A stretch of DNA of 64,000 nucleotides from Nematocida homosporus (taxonomy: Eukaryota; Microsporidia), in assembly GCF_024244095.1 (NCBI RefSeq), contig NW_026250683.1, positions 1 through 64,000 of the forward strand. The letters run 5' to 3'. Shown here in pieces: positions 46,980 through 55,475 of this stretch; position 1 is the first letter of the stretch, and each line of letters begins with the position of its first letter. The notes under the pieces were generated by a model that was given only the letters and a program-made list of their open reading frames with translations, had not been told where the DNA came from and made no database searches. The position numbers and the translations under genes were made by a program.

Positions 46980-47456
46980 AAGAGACTTACCGCTGTTTAG
47001 CAGCTACTGCTCAATAAATAATAGGGTATTAATGGTTTAGTTTAGTTTGGGTTAGTATTGGGTTGTGTTTAGTTTGGTTTGGCTTAGTAATAGTTTGGTT
47101 TGATTTAGCAATGATTTGGTTTGATTTAGTAATGATTTGGTTTGATTTATTGATTAGGGTTAGTATTGGGTTGTGTGGGTTTGATTTAGGTTGATTTGAG
47201 TTCAATGTAGGCTTGATGGCAATTTAATTGGCATACCAAGCACTAACCCAATACCTCGACTCGACTCGACTCGACTTAACTCAACTCAACTCAACTCAAT
47301 TCAACTCAACTCAACTTAACTTAACTCAACTCAATACAATCCCACACTGAATTTAATCTAAACAACCTCTCACTACCTTACGCCACTTCTTATCGCCTCT
47401 ATATTGCCGCTCATCAACTCCCATCCGGCCTAACTCTACGCATAACTTGATTTGAC
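46980..47456. other. Convergent spacer, repeat-rich, with CTCGA pentamers
   Basis: G/T-rich TTTGGTTTGATTTAG units (47035-47210), then a (CTCGA) array at about 47252-47275 and CAACTCAACTCAA runs. No gene seen. Confidence 0.5.
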
Positions 47457-49535
47457 TTAAGGATGTTCTAACATATTGTATGTGGTAAGGTTAAACTCGA
47501 TCCTATCTGCATTTGGATATAATGACCGGCTGGGGAGCACGAACCTTTTCGTGGCACTTAGGCTACAATCACCTTCAACCTGGCTATCAATTAGGAAGTA
47601 GTGCAGAACAATCTGGAGCCCGGTTTTGACGCCGATCTGGTAGGGATAGATGAAATTGATGTTTTTACACAGCAATGCTAGGTTGCAATATTCCGCCCGT
47701 ACTTGGTAGATATCAATTCGGGTTAGTTTAAGAAAAGACTGACAAATGTGTGCTAAGAGATTAATTAAGAGCTGGTAAGAGTCCTGTGAGTAGCGATAGT
47801 TCATATAGATGGCTAGCTTTGGTGGGTATTCTGCATGGCATTTGAGTACATTAAGCATGCGCAGTTGGACTATGCGTATGGTGACGTATTCACTAGTAGT
47901 AACAAGCTCGGAGCTTGATGGCCAAACAATTATTAGTCTATAGTCTCGGTGCGCGTGAGACGCAAATTTCCAGTAATCTGGCGCTGGGGTAAATCGAGGT
48001 GTATTGCGGCACTTATTTGTGTCCAGCCAGTCGAATATGTTAATAAAGTCAGTCGGATTCATTGGGATTTCGTACCAGTGTGCTCGAATGGGCATAATGC
48101 CAATCGGATTTTGATTGAAGATTTTAGCGATAAGTGTTCTTTGTCGTCTGTCAACAGACTCACACGCGCTGTAAGACAGGAGCCAGTGCCAGTCGGCTCG
48201 AAAACATATCTGCTTGTTACGTTTAAGAGCCTTTCTCAGATTTAACAGTCTTACGAAATTAGTTGGGCGATGCTCTGGTCCTAGCACGATAGAAGATTGT
48301 GATGTCCCGCCTAGACTAGACATACCTGTCAAGAACTCTAAGAAGTCTTCCGATGGGTTTTCTAAGTACAAACTTGGGCAGGCACTCATACTCGCAGGCA
48401 GGTAGTGCCAATTGCCACTGGATTTCGTGTGATTACAACCAGTTAGTGTTATCCGTACGTTTGGGCATTTCAGAGCTATGGCGCGGACCAGCTCAAGTAA
48501 AATCCGAGTGTCCATTACAGTAAACACATCCTCCGTATTGCAACTGCATTTAATAAACACCGACCGACTTCTTAAGTCTCCAATACATTTAATAACTTCA
48601 TCTTGCCGGGCCATCATTCTTTCATCACAGCCCGGGCCTATGTAAGGCCTAAACAGACCTAAATCTATTTCTAACTTGACTTCTGACTTAGTTTTCCCCA
48701 GGCAATTCTCCCGCCACTTCCGTTGTCTATCAGCTAGGATGCTAAAGCTACTATCTATCGTGAATGAATATTCAGCTTGTTCATGGTCAACAGATATCAG
48801 GCGCTGTTTCAGCTGTAGATCTCTGTGGGTATTAGAGTATTGCAGGCAAATAGTCACCATATCAATCGAACGGCATGCACACAACACCTTCAACAATCTA
48901 AGCGAACATTCTGTTTTGGAATCTAAGACTAACTGGTCAATAGGGAGCCAGATTCCTTTTGGCGCCAATAAGCCCAGGCTCGTCTCAAACTGGCTATGTT
49001 GTTTGTCCAGATTCGTGAAGCTACTCGGAATCTGCTCAAATAGATGTATCTCTTTAGCCTGAATAACCCGCAGAAACTGAAACAACCATGCAAAATGGAT
49101 TGAAGACATATCAACTGAGAAGTTCCGAATAATAATCTTTTCCCCAAAGATAACGGCAATTCTTTTCCAAACGTTATTAACCACCGCTACACTTTCGTCC
49201 GTCACGCGTAAATTACTCACAAACTCAACTACCGGAGTTTGTAAGCAAATATCATGTTTTGGCGTCTTACTTTCATCTTCAGTACGATACCAATCGAATT
49301 TCACCAGATCATCTTTCGGGTCCACCACTTTAAAGATTGCTTCCAATACTGACCCAAACTTCTTTAAATAATCAGGGCAAAACGGCATATAATCTCCCGG
49401 AGAGTCTAAGGCTTCTTGACTCTGAACATCAGGAGTACTTCCATACCATATAGTTCCAAGCACAGTCCAACTCATCATTAATCCCATCCAAAATATAGCA
49501 ACTACTACACGTCCATCCTGTTTTGTACTTGTCAT
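47457..49535 (-). CDS. Leucine-rich secreted-family member without RING
   Basis: A 692-aa protein with an N-terminal hydrophobic segment (about 8-30, VVVAIFWMGLMMSWTVLGTIW). Its middle shows the same blocks as the 2759-5983 gene: a W-x3-L-x(S) block (RADWHWLLSYSACES, compare TTWDIALSLGRHG) followed some 30-45 residues later by WYEIPMNPTDFINIFDWL (compare FYSEIATNMPCGSMALYKSL). It stops before the region where the other carries the RING and shows no CxxC pairs there. So it is a third, shorter member of the family. Function unknown; presumably exported. Confidence 0.65.
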   Translation of the reverse strand: MTSTKQDGRVVVAIFWMGLMMSWTVLGTIWYGSTPDVQSQEALDSPGDYMPFCPDYLKKFGSVLEAIFKVVDPKDDLVKFDWYRTEDESKTPKHDICLQTPVVEFVSNLRVTDESVAVVNNVWKRIAVIFGEKIIIRNFSVDMSSIHFAWLFQFLRVIQAKEIHLFEQIPSSFTNLDKQHSQFETSLGLLAPKGIWLPIDQLVLDSKTECSLRLLKVLCACRSIDMVTICLQYSNTHRDLQLKQRLISVDHEQAEYSFTIDSSFSILADRQRKWRENCLGKTKSEVKLEIDLGLFRPYIGPGCDERMMARQDEVIKCIGDLRSRSVFIKCSCNTEDVFTVMDTRILLELVRAIALKCPNVRITLTGCNHTKSSGNWHYLPASMSACPSLYLENPSEDFLEFLTGMSSLGGTSQSSIVLGPEHRPTNFVRLLNLRKALKRNKQICFRADWHWLLSYSACESVDRRQRTLIAKIFNQNPIGIMPIRAHWYEIPMNPTDFINIFDWLDTNKCRNTPRFTPAPDYWKFASHAHRDYRLIIVWPSSSELVTTSEYVTIRIVQLRMLNVLKCHAEYPPKLAIYMNYRYSQDSYQLLINLLAHICQSFLKLTRIDIYQVRAEYCNLALLCKNINFIYPYQIGVKTGLQIVLHYFLIDSQVEGDCSLSATKRFVLPSRSLYPNADRIEFNLTTYNMLEHP

Positions 49536-49782
49536 GATTTATTGCTATCACCTGTATTTATGCCAACCCCAACTCAATTTGATCATAACTTAGCAATTCA
49601 AGCATATCTTTATTACATACCCAAGCTGTACTCAACCAAAAACCATATGGGTTTATATCTAACCCACATACTGTACAACACCCCATACCATTCTATTTAC
49701 TTATTGCTCTGCCTATTTCCCGCACCTACTTCTATTATAGGCCAGTCCTATCTTCCTATCTCAAAACAGCAAGAATTCTCTT

Positions 49783-50033
49783 TACTAACTATGATGTTCA
49801 ATATACAACATTCTATTGAGTTGGTAGTGGGTTGAGTTAGAGATTGGTAGAGTACAATTTCCAACTACAAATACATGATCTACTTGGTTTAAGAAGATAA
49901 CAACCCAATTAGATGCTGTACCCGTCATACCCAGTTGATTCTTCATTCAATAAATCCTACGAGTGTCTAATATGATTATGTCTTGGTTTAGTATTGGGTT
50001 AGTATGGATTGAAAACGGCGAGTAATCACTTAC
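49783..50033 (-). repeat. Right arm of ~250 bp inverted repeat (partner 40270-40530)
   Basis: On the minus strand it reads GTAAGTGATTACTCGCCG through TGAACATCATAGTTAGTA, as the left arm does on the plus strand. A weak 97-codon frame at 49542 runs into it and is not called. Confidence 0.8.
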
Positions 50034-50039
50034 CAACAC

Positions 50040-50240
50040 GACATAAATACAATCTAAGTTTACCAACTAGACCCCAAAACGACGTACGATAAAGAGAACC
50101 CAACCCAATACCATTCCAATACCATTCCAATGCCAATCCAATACCAATCCAAGAAGCAGAGTTGAGTACGTATAGTTAAGTATGTATTGGGTTAGTATGT
50201 ATAGTTAAAAGGTACTATCCCTTCTCCGGGACACAACAAT
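50040..50240 (+). repeat. Dispersed repeat family 2, copy 1
   Basis: Contains ACGATAAAGAGAACC (50086-50100), TTGAGTACGTATAGTT and AAAGGTACTATCCCTTCTCC followed by GGGACACAAC (50208-50237). The same blocks in the same order are at 60923-61024. Between the blocks lie ATACCATTCCA units. Confidence 0.6.
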
Positions 50241-50477
50241 CACCAACTTATTATCTAACCCACCACCAAACACATCATTATCACATAAACATCACATAAA
50301 CATAAACATCACATAAGCATCACATAAGCATCAATTTATTCCCACCTATCTTACTCACCCAACCCAACTCAATCCAATCTAAACTCCACCCCACCTCCAC
50401 TCAACCCCACTCAACTCAATCCAATCTAAACTAAACTAAACTAATCTAAACTCAACTCGGGCAAATCTAAATATTTT
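50241..50477. other. Spacer, A/C-rich and ATCACATAAACA repeats
   Basis: 50278-50335 is a CATCACATAAACATAAG-type tandem array; 50350-50465 is CTCAACCCCACTC/CTAAACTAAACT repeat. Confidence 0.45.
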
Positions 50478-50732
50478 ATGCCCGTCTCCAATCCAATACT
50501 AACCCCTTCTCCACCTACTTTCCTAGCCATTAAGATCCCAAAATCCTTCCAAACCTCCAACTCTTCCATTATCAAGCTTAAAAGTGGCAAGTTCTTCTTC
50601 AAAACCAACAATACACTCTTCCCTATCACTCAATTCCCACTAGAAATACCAAAATACGTCATAAAAAGCGATGGAAGTCTTATCTGCAAAGTCCAAAACA
50701 AAGGAGTCATAAAAAGACCCCAATTAAACTAG
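50478..50732 (+). CDS. Small hypothetical protein, 84 aa
   Basis: ATG 50478 to stop 50732, upstream of RPL11 on the same strand. The composition is protein-like (FKTNNTLFPITQFPLEIPKY) with alternating beta-type residues and a basic C-terminus (GVIKRPQLN), unlike the surrounding repeats. No family recognised; it could be a small nuclear or polymerase-associated subunit, but nothing shows it. Confidence 0.4.
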   Translation: MPVSNPILTPSPPTFLAIKIPKSFQTSNSSIIKLKSGKFFFKTNNTLFPITQFPLEIPKYVIKSDGSLICKVQNKGVIKRPQLN

Positions 50733-50801
50733 TCAATCTCTAACTAAACCACCACCAGATCAACTAATCTCTTATTTTCTTTTATTTTTTTAGCCCTAGT
50801 C

Positions 50802-51344
50802 ATGCAAGCAACCAAAAATCCCATGCAAAACATCAGATTAGAGAAAGTCTGCTTAAACATTTGCACTGGTAAGAGTGATGATACGTTAAATAAGGCGGCC
50901 AAAGTTTTAGAGCAATTAACGGGACAAACTCCTGTATTTAGTAAGGCTAAAATAACAATTAGATCTTTTGGTATCAGACGTAATGAAAAGATAGCAGCTA
51001 ATGTAGTAGTTAGAGGTCAAAAAGCCTTTGAAGTTTTACAGGCTGGTTTAAGAGTTAAAGAGTTTGAGTTAGTTAATACTTGCTTCTCTGAAACGGGTAC
51101 TTTTGGTTTTGGTATTCAGGAACATATTGATTTAGGGATTAAGTATGATACTAATATTGGTATCTTTGGAATGGACTTTTCAGTAGTCTTATCTAAGGCT
51201 GGACGAAGAGTTGGTGAGAGGAAGAAGTGCAAGAGTCGAGTGGGGAAGGGACAACGTGTTTCTAAGGAAGAGGCCATGAACTGGTTCCGAAAGACCTTTG
51301 ATGGGACCGTTATGGTTCTGAAAGAGGCTGTCGAGAATGTCTAA
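50802..51344 (+). CDS. RPL11: 60S ribosomal protein L11 (uL5)
   Basis: A 180-aa protein of normal length. It has NIRLEKVCLNICTGKSDD, then LEQLTGQTPVFSKAKITIRSF and GIRRNEKIAANVVVRG, then TGTFGFGIQEHIDLG and YDTNIGIFGMDF, all typical of eukaryotic L11. It sits in the central protuberance and binds 5S rRNA. A long T tract followed by TAGCCC directly precedes the ATG (50780-50796). I see no need for an intron, though microsporidian ribosomal protein genes sometimes carry one near the start. Stop is followed by AATAAAG. Confidence 0.95.
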   Translation: MQATKNPMQNIRLEKVCLNICTGKSDDTLNKAAKVLEQLTGQTPVFSKAKITIRSFGIRRNEKIAANVVVRGQKAFEVLQAGLRVKEFELVNTCFSETGTFGFGIQEHIDLGIKYDTNIGIFGMDFSVVLSKAGRRVGERKKCKSRVGKGQRVSKEEAMNWFRKTFDGTVMVLKEAVENV

Positions 51345-51885
51345 ATAAAGATGGGCTGCATTACGTTAACTTAGGTTTTGAATTAGATAAGATATGGTTT
51401 GGTATTGTGTTAGTATTTGTGATAGTTTGTGATTTGATTTAGATAAGATATGGTTTGGTATTGTGTTTTGATTTGGGTTGTATTGGGTTGTGATTTTGAT
51501 TTTGATAAGATTTGGGTTAGTTTGTGATAGTATTGGGTTGGGTTAAGTAGATAAGTGTAGTACATAATCCTAACATAATACCAACCCAATAGTACTTGTT
51601 GAATAAGTGTTGAAGTTGTCTATTGAGTGAGTATTGGTTGAGTTGAAATAAGATGACGTCATATTAAGTTAGTGTTGGTATTGGTTTAGTAGTGAGTATT
51701 AAGTAGTGTATACTAAGTAGTGTGTTTAGTTGGTTTAGTATTTGGATATCATAAGTAGATATCGTAAGTAGCTGGTTTAGATGAATATCATAAGTTGATA
51801 TCGTAAGTAGATAACGAAGTTAAGCGACTAACGCAATTATGTAGCTAATGAAGTTAAGTTGAGTAAATTGGATTAGTATTGGTGT
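51345..51885. other. Convergent spacer with dispersed repeat copy
   Basis: TTTGGTATTGTGTTAG repeats (51380-51545), repeat family 1 copy E (about 51590-51730) and a set of GATATCRTAAGTWGAT repeats (51745-51810). No gene seen. Confidence 0.55.
51590..51730 (+). repeat. Dispersed repeat family 1, copy E (TGACGTCA at 51654)
   Basis: Nearly the same as copy B over about 110 bp: TTGTCTATTGAGTGAGTATT, GTTGAAATAAGATGACGTCA, GGTTTAGTAGTGAGTATT. It then shows the TACTAAGTAGTGTG unit found in copy C. Confidence 0.7.
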
Positions 51886-51890
51886 TTATT
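51885..51890 (-). terminator. AATAAA poly(A) signal containing the NIF3 stop
   Basis: Minus strand reads CCCAATAAACACC; the stop TAA is part of the hexamer. Confidence 0.5.
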
Positions 51891-52683
51891 GGGCGAGGAA
51901 GAACTCGATTGGGTCTTTGTCCTTTTGGGAGATGGGGAAGTCGCCTGATAGATTGGCATTGAGAATGGATTGAAGACATTTGAGGAATCCTCTTTCACTA
52001 CGAGTATGCTCAAGAATGATAAGTGAAACTCCGGCTCTATTAAGAGCTAGAATATCATGGTGAGATGCTTCACCGGTAATGGCTAGGGCTAAGGAGGTAG
52101 GTTTATCACGTCGGGGTGGATCTCCTTCATCTACTAGTCTTTTAAGTGGTCTGGCTCCAGAACCGGCCGATGTAGCTATAATCTCTGGGATCGTACTTAA
52201 ATTATGCCGATCAGATAGGGCATATCTGGTACAAGTAAGACTTAAATGGGTAGTTAGTTGTTTAAGAATCTCTTGAATAGTTAACTTGTTCTTGAAGACT
52301 TGAATAAACCCAAAAGTATCAACTAGTTCTGTACCAGTTAGTAGTCCACCTAGCCAGGCATTAATACCATTTGAAGCACCATCTAAAGCAGTATGTGGTG
52401 AATAAACAGACATACCTAAATTTATGCAACGATAAAGAAGAGGTGTACTTGTGTTTATCTTCTTCACTGGAGTAAAGATAACAGGATGATAAGAGATTAC
52501 ACACTTAATACCTAGTTCTTCACACTCATTCAGAACTTCATGGGTTAAATCAATACATAAAAGAGCTTTTCTTTCCTTATCAGTAAATTCCAAAAGAATA
52601 CCAACATTATCCCAAGATTGTTCAGCTCTTTCTAAGGGAAACTCTTTCTCTAAGATACCAGCTACTTCTTTTACAAAAGACAT
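51886..52683 (-). CDS. NIF3: NIF3/DUF34-family protein
   Basis: A 265-aa protein from ATG 52683; an earlier TTG is rejected. FPLERAEQSWDNVGILLE opens the family fold, followed by ISYHPVIFTPVKKI and SPHTALDGASNGINAWL, which carry metal-binding His/Asp residues. Near the C-terminus AITGEASHHDILALNRAG and LEHTRSERGFL supply the closing metal-site residues. The family forms a toroidal hexamer with a di-metal site and has an uncertain biochemical role (often annotated as GTP cyclohydrolase I type 2). AATAAA (51885-51890) contains the stop codon. Confidence 0.88.
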   Translation of the reverse strand: MSFVKEVAGILEKEFPLERAEQSWDNVGILLEFTDKERKALLCIDLTHEVLNECEELGIKCVISYHPVIFTPVKKINTSTPLLYRCINLGMSVYSPHTALDGASNGINAWLGGLLTGTELVDTFGFIQVFKNKLTIQEILKQLTTHLSLTCTRYALSDRHNLSTIPEIIATSAGSGARPLKRLVDEGDPPRRDKPTSLALAITGEASHHDILALNRAGVSLIILEHTRSERGFLKCLQSILNANLSGDFPISQKDKDPIEFFLAQ

Positions 52684-52693
52684 TTGCCGGAAA

Positions 52694-52969
52694 ATGCCCA
52701 ACTATTTATCGCCACAAGCCAAGACAAATCTTGATTCGACCGTCCAAAGAACCGACGAATTTATCGGTGTTTCAGATGCCATTGAGAGTCTTCTTACTTC
52801 CGGAAGCCTCGGTATTTACCAAGCAGGTGTCTTACATGGCACGCAATCTCAACCAGTATTCACACTACCCATTCAACCAGCCACTCCCATCAGCCTCCTC
52901 AATCTCAAAAGAACCCATCCCCATATCTACCACACCCTAATCAAACCGACTAAACAACTAGACTGGTAG
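52694..52969 (+). CDS. Small hypothetical protein, 91 aa
   Basis: ATG 52694, only 10 bp from the divergent NIF3 start, which supports a real gene in this genome's compact pairs. The sequence (IGVSDAIESLLTSGSLGIYQAG, then a Pro/Thr-rich tail) shows one likely helix and no recognised family. Confidence 0.45.
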   Translation: MPNYLSPQAKTNLDSTVQRTDEFIGVSDAIESLLTSGSLGIYQAGVLHGTQSQPVFTLPIQPATPISLLNLKRTHPHIYHTLIKPTKQLDW

Positions 52970-53315
52970 ACTACTTGTACTAAGTTAGAGTTTAGTTTGG
53001 ATTGAATTGAGTTTGGGTTTGGATTGAGTTTGAGTTTAGTTTGAGTTTGAGTTTAGTATGAGTTTGAGTTTAGTATGAGTTTGGGTTGAGTTGCCACTGC
53101 CATACTAACTCCTATCTAAACCTTATCTCAATCTTATATAAACCTTATCTACACCTTATCTCAATCTTATCTAAATATCAACCTAACTTAATATATCAAC
53201 TTAATATCAACTTAACACAACCCAACACAACCTAACACAACTCAACCCAATACTAACCACACTTAACTTAAGATAAGATACTGAATACGTTATCTACAGC
53301 AGAATTTTCTTTTTT
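52970..53315. other. Spacer, repeats switching from G/T- to A/C-rich
   Basis: GAGTTTGAGTTTAGTATGAG units (52985-53085), then CTTATCTAAACC/CTTATCTCAAT units (53100-53190) and CAACACAACCCAAC (53210-53260). A T-tract precedes the next ATG. Confidence 0.5.
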
Positions 53316-53801
53316 ATGGCTAAATCAGTAAAGGAAGAACGCGTTAGAAAGAGCAAATCAGAAAAGAAAGATAAGAATAATGAAAAGAAGATAAAAACAG
53401 AAGATTACCAAATTAGGAAAATGACGTCATCTGAATCTAATTCAAAAGCAAAGCCAATGTGCACTGAAAAGGCCACAAAATTGGTTTATTCACTACTATC
53501 ACTAGCCAAGAAGAACAGAGTCTTAAAGATAGGTATTAACGAATCAATTAAGAAGTTAAACAAAGGAGATGCAGATTTGATTATCTTGGCAGGAGATACG
53601 GCTCCTTTTGCTATTATAGAACCAGTAGTACATCTGTGTGAGAACAAGAATAGAACGTTCTACTTTGTTCCTGATGTAGTTTCACTAGGTAAAGCTTGTG
53701 GGTTAAGTAGGCCAGTAGCTGCTTGTACTGTGATGTATTCTGATACACCGGCTTTACGTAAGCTTGTTAGTGAAATTAGAGATCTCATGAGCAATGCATA
53801 A
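53316..53801 (+). CDS. L7Ae-family snoRNP/snRNP protein (Snu13 or Nhp2)
   Basis: A 161-aa protein. The first ~50 residues are Lys/Glu-rich and disordered. The L7Ae fold follows: LVYSLLSLAKKNRVLKIGINE, LNKGDADLIILAGDTAPF, then LCENKNRTFYFVPD and LGKACGLSRPVAACTV. LGKACGLSRPV favours Snu13 (15.5K, U3/C-D box and U4 RNA), while GDTAP and the basic extension recall Nhp2 (H/ACA RNPs). Either way it binds kink-turn RNA in the nucleolus. AATAAA overlaps the stop (53800-53805). TGACGTCA occurs at 53422 in the coding sequence. Confidence 0.8.
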   Translation: MAKSVKEERVRKSKSEKKDKNNEKKIKTEDYQIRKMTSSESNSKAKPMCTEKATKLVYSLLSLAKKNRVLKIGINESIKKLNKGDADLIILAGDTAPFAIIEPVVHLCENKNRTFYFVPDVVSLGKACGLSRPVAACTVMYSDTPALRKLVSEIRDLMSNA

Positions 53802-54096
53802 TAAACTATAGCAGTTATATTTGATTTGGGTTTTGATTGGGTTAGTATTGAGTTGGGTTAGGTTAGGTTAGTATTGGGTTAGGTTAGGTTAGTATTGGGT
53901 TAGGTTAGATCTTATCTTAATGTATCTTATCTTATCTTGACATAACACATAGCCTATCTTAATGTATCTTATCTTATCATGGCATAACATATATCTTATC
54001 TTAACATAACACATAGCCTATCTTATCTTGACATAACGCATAACAGATCTTAACAAAATATATATTGGGTTAGTATTTGGGTTAGTATTGATTGGG
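53802..54096 (+). repeat. Tandem array of CTTATCTTAACATAACACATAGC-type units
   Basis: From about 53910 to 54060 there are three to four variants of a ~45-70 bp unit combining ATCTTATCTTAATGTATC and GACATAACACATAGCCTATC. It is preceded by GTTAGTATTGGGTTAG repeats. Convergent spacer without a gene. Confidence 0.65.
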
Positions 54097-54834
54097 TTAG
54101 AGGAGTTGCTTGACTCGCATGATGTTGTTGATGTCGGCAATGAGAATGCTGGAGTAGTTGGAGGAAGAGAAAGGTGAGTTATTGGGGTTGGCAGTACCAA
54201 AAGATACGGGGTAGGCACCTGGCTCGCATATACATGGATCTGAATCGGGAGGGGTAGCGACTGGGTAGCTTTGTTGTTGGCAGCACTGGACATTAACGTA
54301 TCTTTGTTTGGGACGGTCAACACAGACTTTATCTGGAGTAACGCTGACTTTAGGATTGGCAGACCCTAGACTGCTGTAGCCGGAGGCGTAGGTCGGAGTA
54401 GAGTAGCTAGAGTAGGTAGATGGGTAGCTATAATTGGAATATGCGGAAGAAGGTGTAGAATAAGTGGAGTAATTGGGAGTGGAATAAGAAGTGGAGTTAG
54501 TATTGGGAGTGGAGTAGGAAGTGGAGTAATTGGCGTAGGTTGAACTGGAGGGTAGTGAGTTACTAGTTACGGCCGAGACGGGAATAGTTCGTTTGATTTC
54601 TTGTGCTAGTCCGGGTACAGCCGGAACTACTTCAGTGACACCAAGAACTTTGCATTGGGAAGGTGAATTTGGATCGGCTAAAGCACTAGCTCCAGAGGCC
54701 AGCCGTGTGCCTGTTTTGACAATTGAGTCTGTGTTCTTGTCAAAGCAGTAAAGAAGGTCATCAGAACAGGTAGTAGGATCTATCTCCATAGCCATACCCA
54801 TTCCTAACAAAAGCGCCAGCAAGTATATGCTCAT
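54097..54834 (-). CDS. Secreted Tyr/Ser/Thr-rich, Cys-containing protein
   Basis: A 245-aa protein with signal peptide (MSIYLLALLLGMGMAM). An N-terminal domain has CSDDLLYC and QCKVLG cysteines. The middle (about 95-160) is a YS/T repeat (STSYSTPN, YSSYSTPTY). The C-terminal part is Cys-rich: VCVDRPKQRYVNVQCCQQQ and DPCICEPGAYP. Export signal, repeats and paired cysteines are features of microsporidian spore-wall and polar-tube proteins, but I cannot match a named one. The repeat DNA is of the spacer type (GGAGTGGAGTAGG). Confidence 0.65.
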   Translation of the reverse strand: MSIYLLALLLGMGMAMEIDPTTCSDDLLYCFDKNTDSIVKTGTRLASGASALADPNSPSQCKVLGVTEVVPAVPGLAQEIKRTIPVSAVTSNSLPSSSTYANYSTSYSTPNTNSTSYSTPNYSTYSTPSSAYSNYSYPSTYSSYSTPTYASGYSSLGSANPKVSVTPDKVCVDRPKQRYVNVQCCQQQSYPVATPPDSDPCICEPGAYPVSFGTANPNNSPFSSSNYSSILIADINNIMRVKQLL

Positions 54835-55475
54835 ACAATTGTCTCTGCCCTAAGATATATACTGTTTCAGATGATAAGCTACCTAAAGAGTGGCTAAATC
54901 TCAAACAGAATCAAGGCCTATTCCCCAACTAGACCTAGCCCCGTCTAAATACTAAGCCCCCATTGGATTCCTACCAAAATCACCCCATCACTTCACATAC
55001 CTCACACGCCTCACTTAGCATACTTAACACATAACACATAACACATAACTTAACTTAACTTAGATGCCTGTCTTTTAATCAATAAAATACCAACTTAACT
55101 TAACTCCACCTAACATTAACATTAACATAACTCAACTCAACTTAACCTGGCATTAACATAACTCAATTCAATTCAACCCATCACAACTCAAACTCAACAC
55201 TTAACATAACTCATCACAACCAAACCCAAACCCAACCCAACCTAACATTAACATAACACAATACCCACCTAAACTCAACCCAAACTCAACTCAATAAGTA
55301 GTGTAACTTTAGATGAACAAAAACATTTGGATCATCGATACTAAAGACCAATTCGACCCAAAATAACCCAAACTAGTTCAAAATCCTAATCCAAACCAAT
55401 TTAAACATAAACACAACACTAATTCAACCACAAATCGGAATAGTAAGCTCAAAATGTCATTCTTTTTTTTGGACT
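54835..55475. other. Divergent spacer, A/C-rich repeats, no gene seen
   Basis: TAACACATAACACATAACTT, CATTAACATAACTCAACTC and CAAACCCAACCCAACC blocks fill 55010-55300. A T9 tract (55462-55470) precedes the next ATG. Confidence 0.5.

Noticed and set aside
49542..49835. 97-codon plus-strand frame beside the right inverted arm
   Set aside because: Opens at TTG, runs into the repeat arm and has a composition like translated spacer; no motif.
40270..50033. A composite transposon bounded by the inverted repeats
   Set aside because: No transposase or integrase lies inside and the cargo includes an essential AsnRS gene; described only as inverted repeats.
50086..50100. ACGATAAAGAGAACC resembling the U6 snRNA ACGATACAGAGA box
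   Set aside because: The flanking U6 sequences (GCATGGCCCC and 3' stem) are absent, and the second copy shows the same lack; treated as a dispersed repeat.
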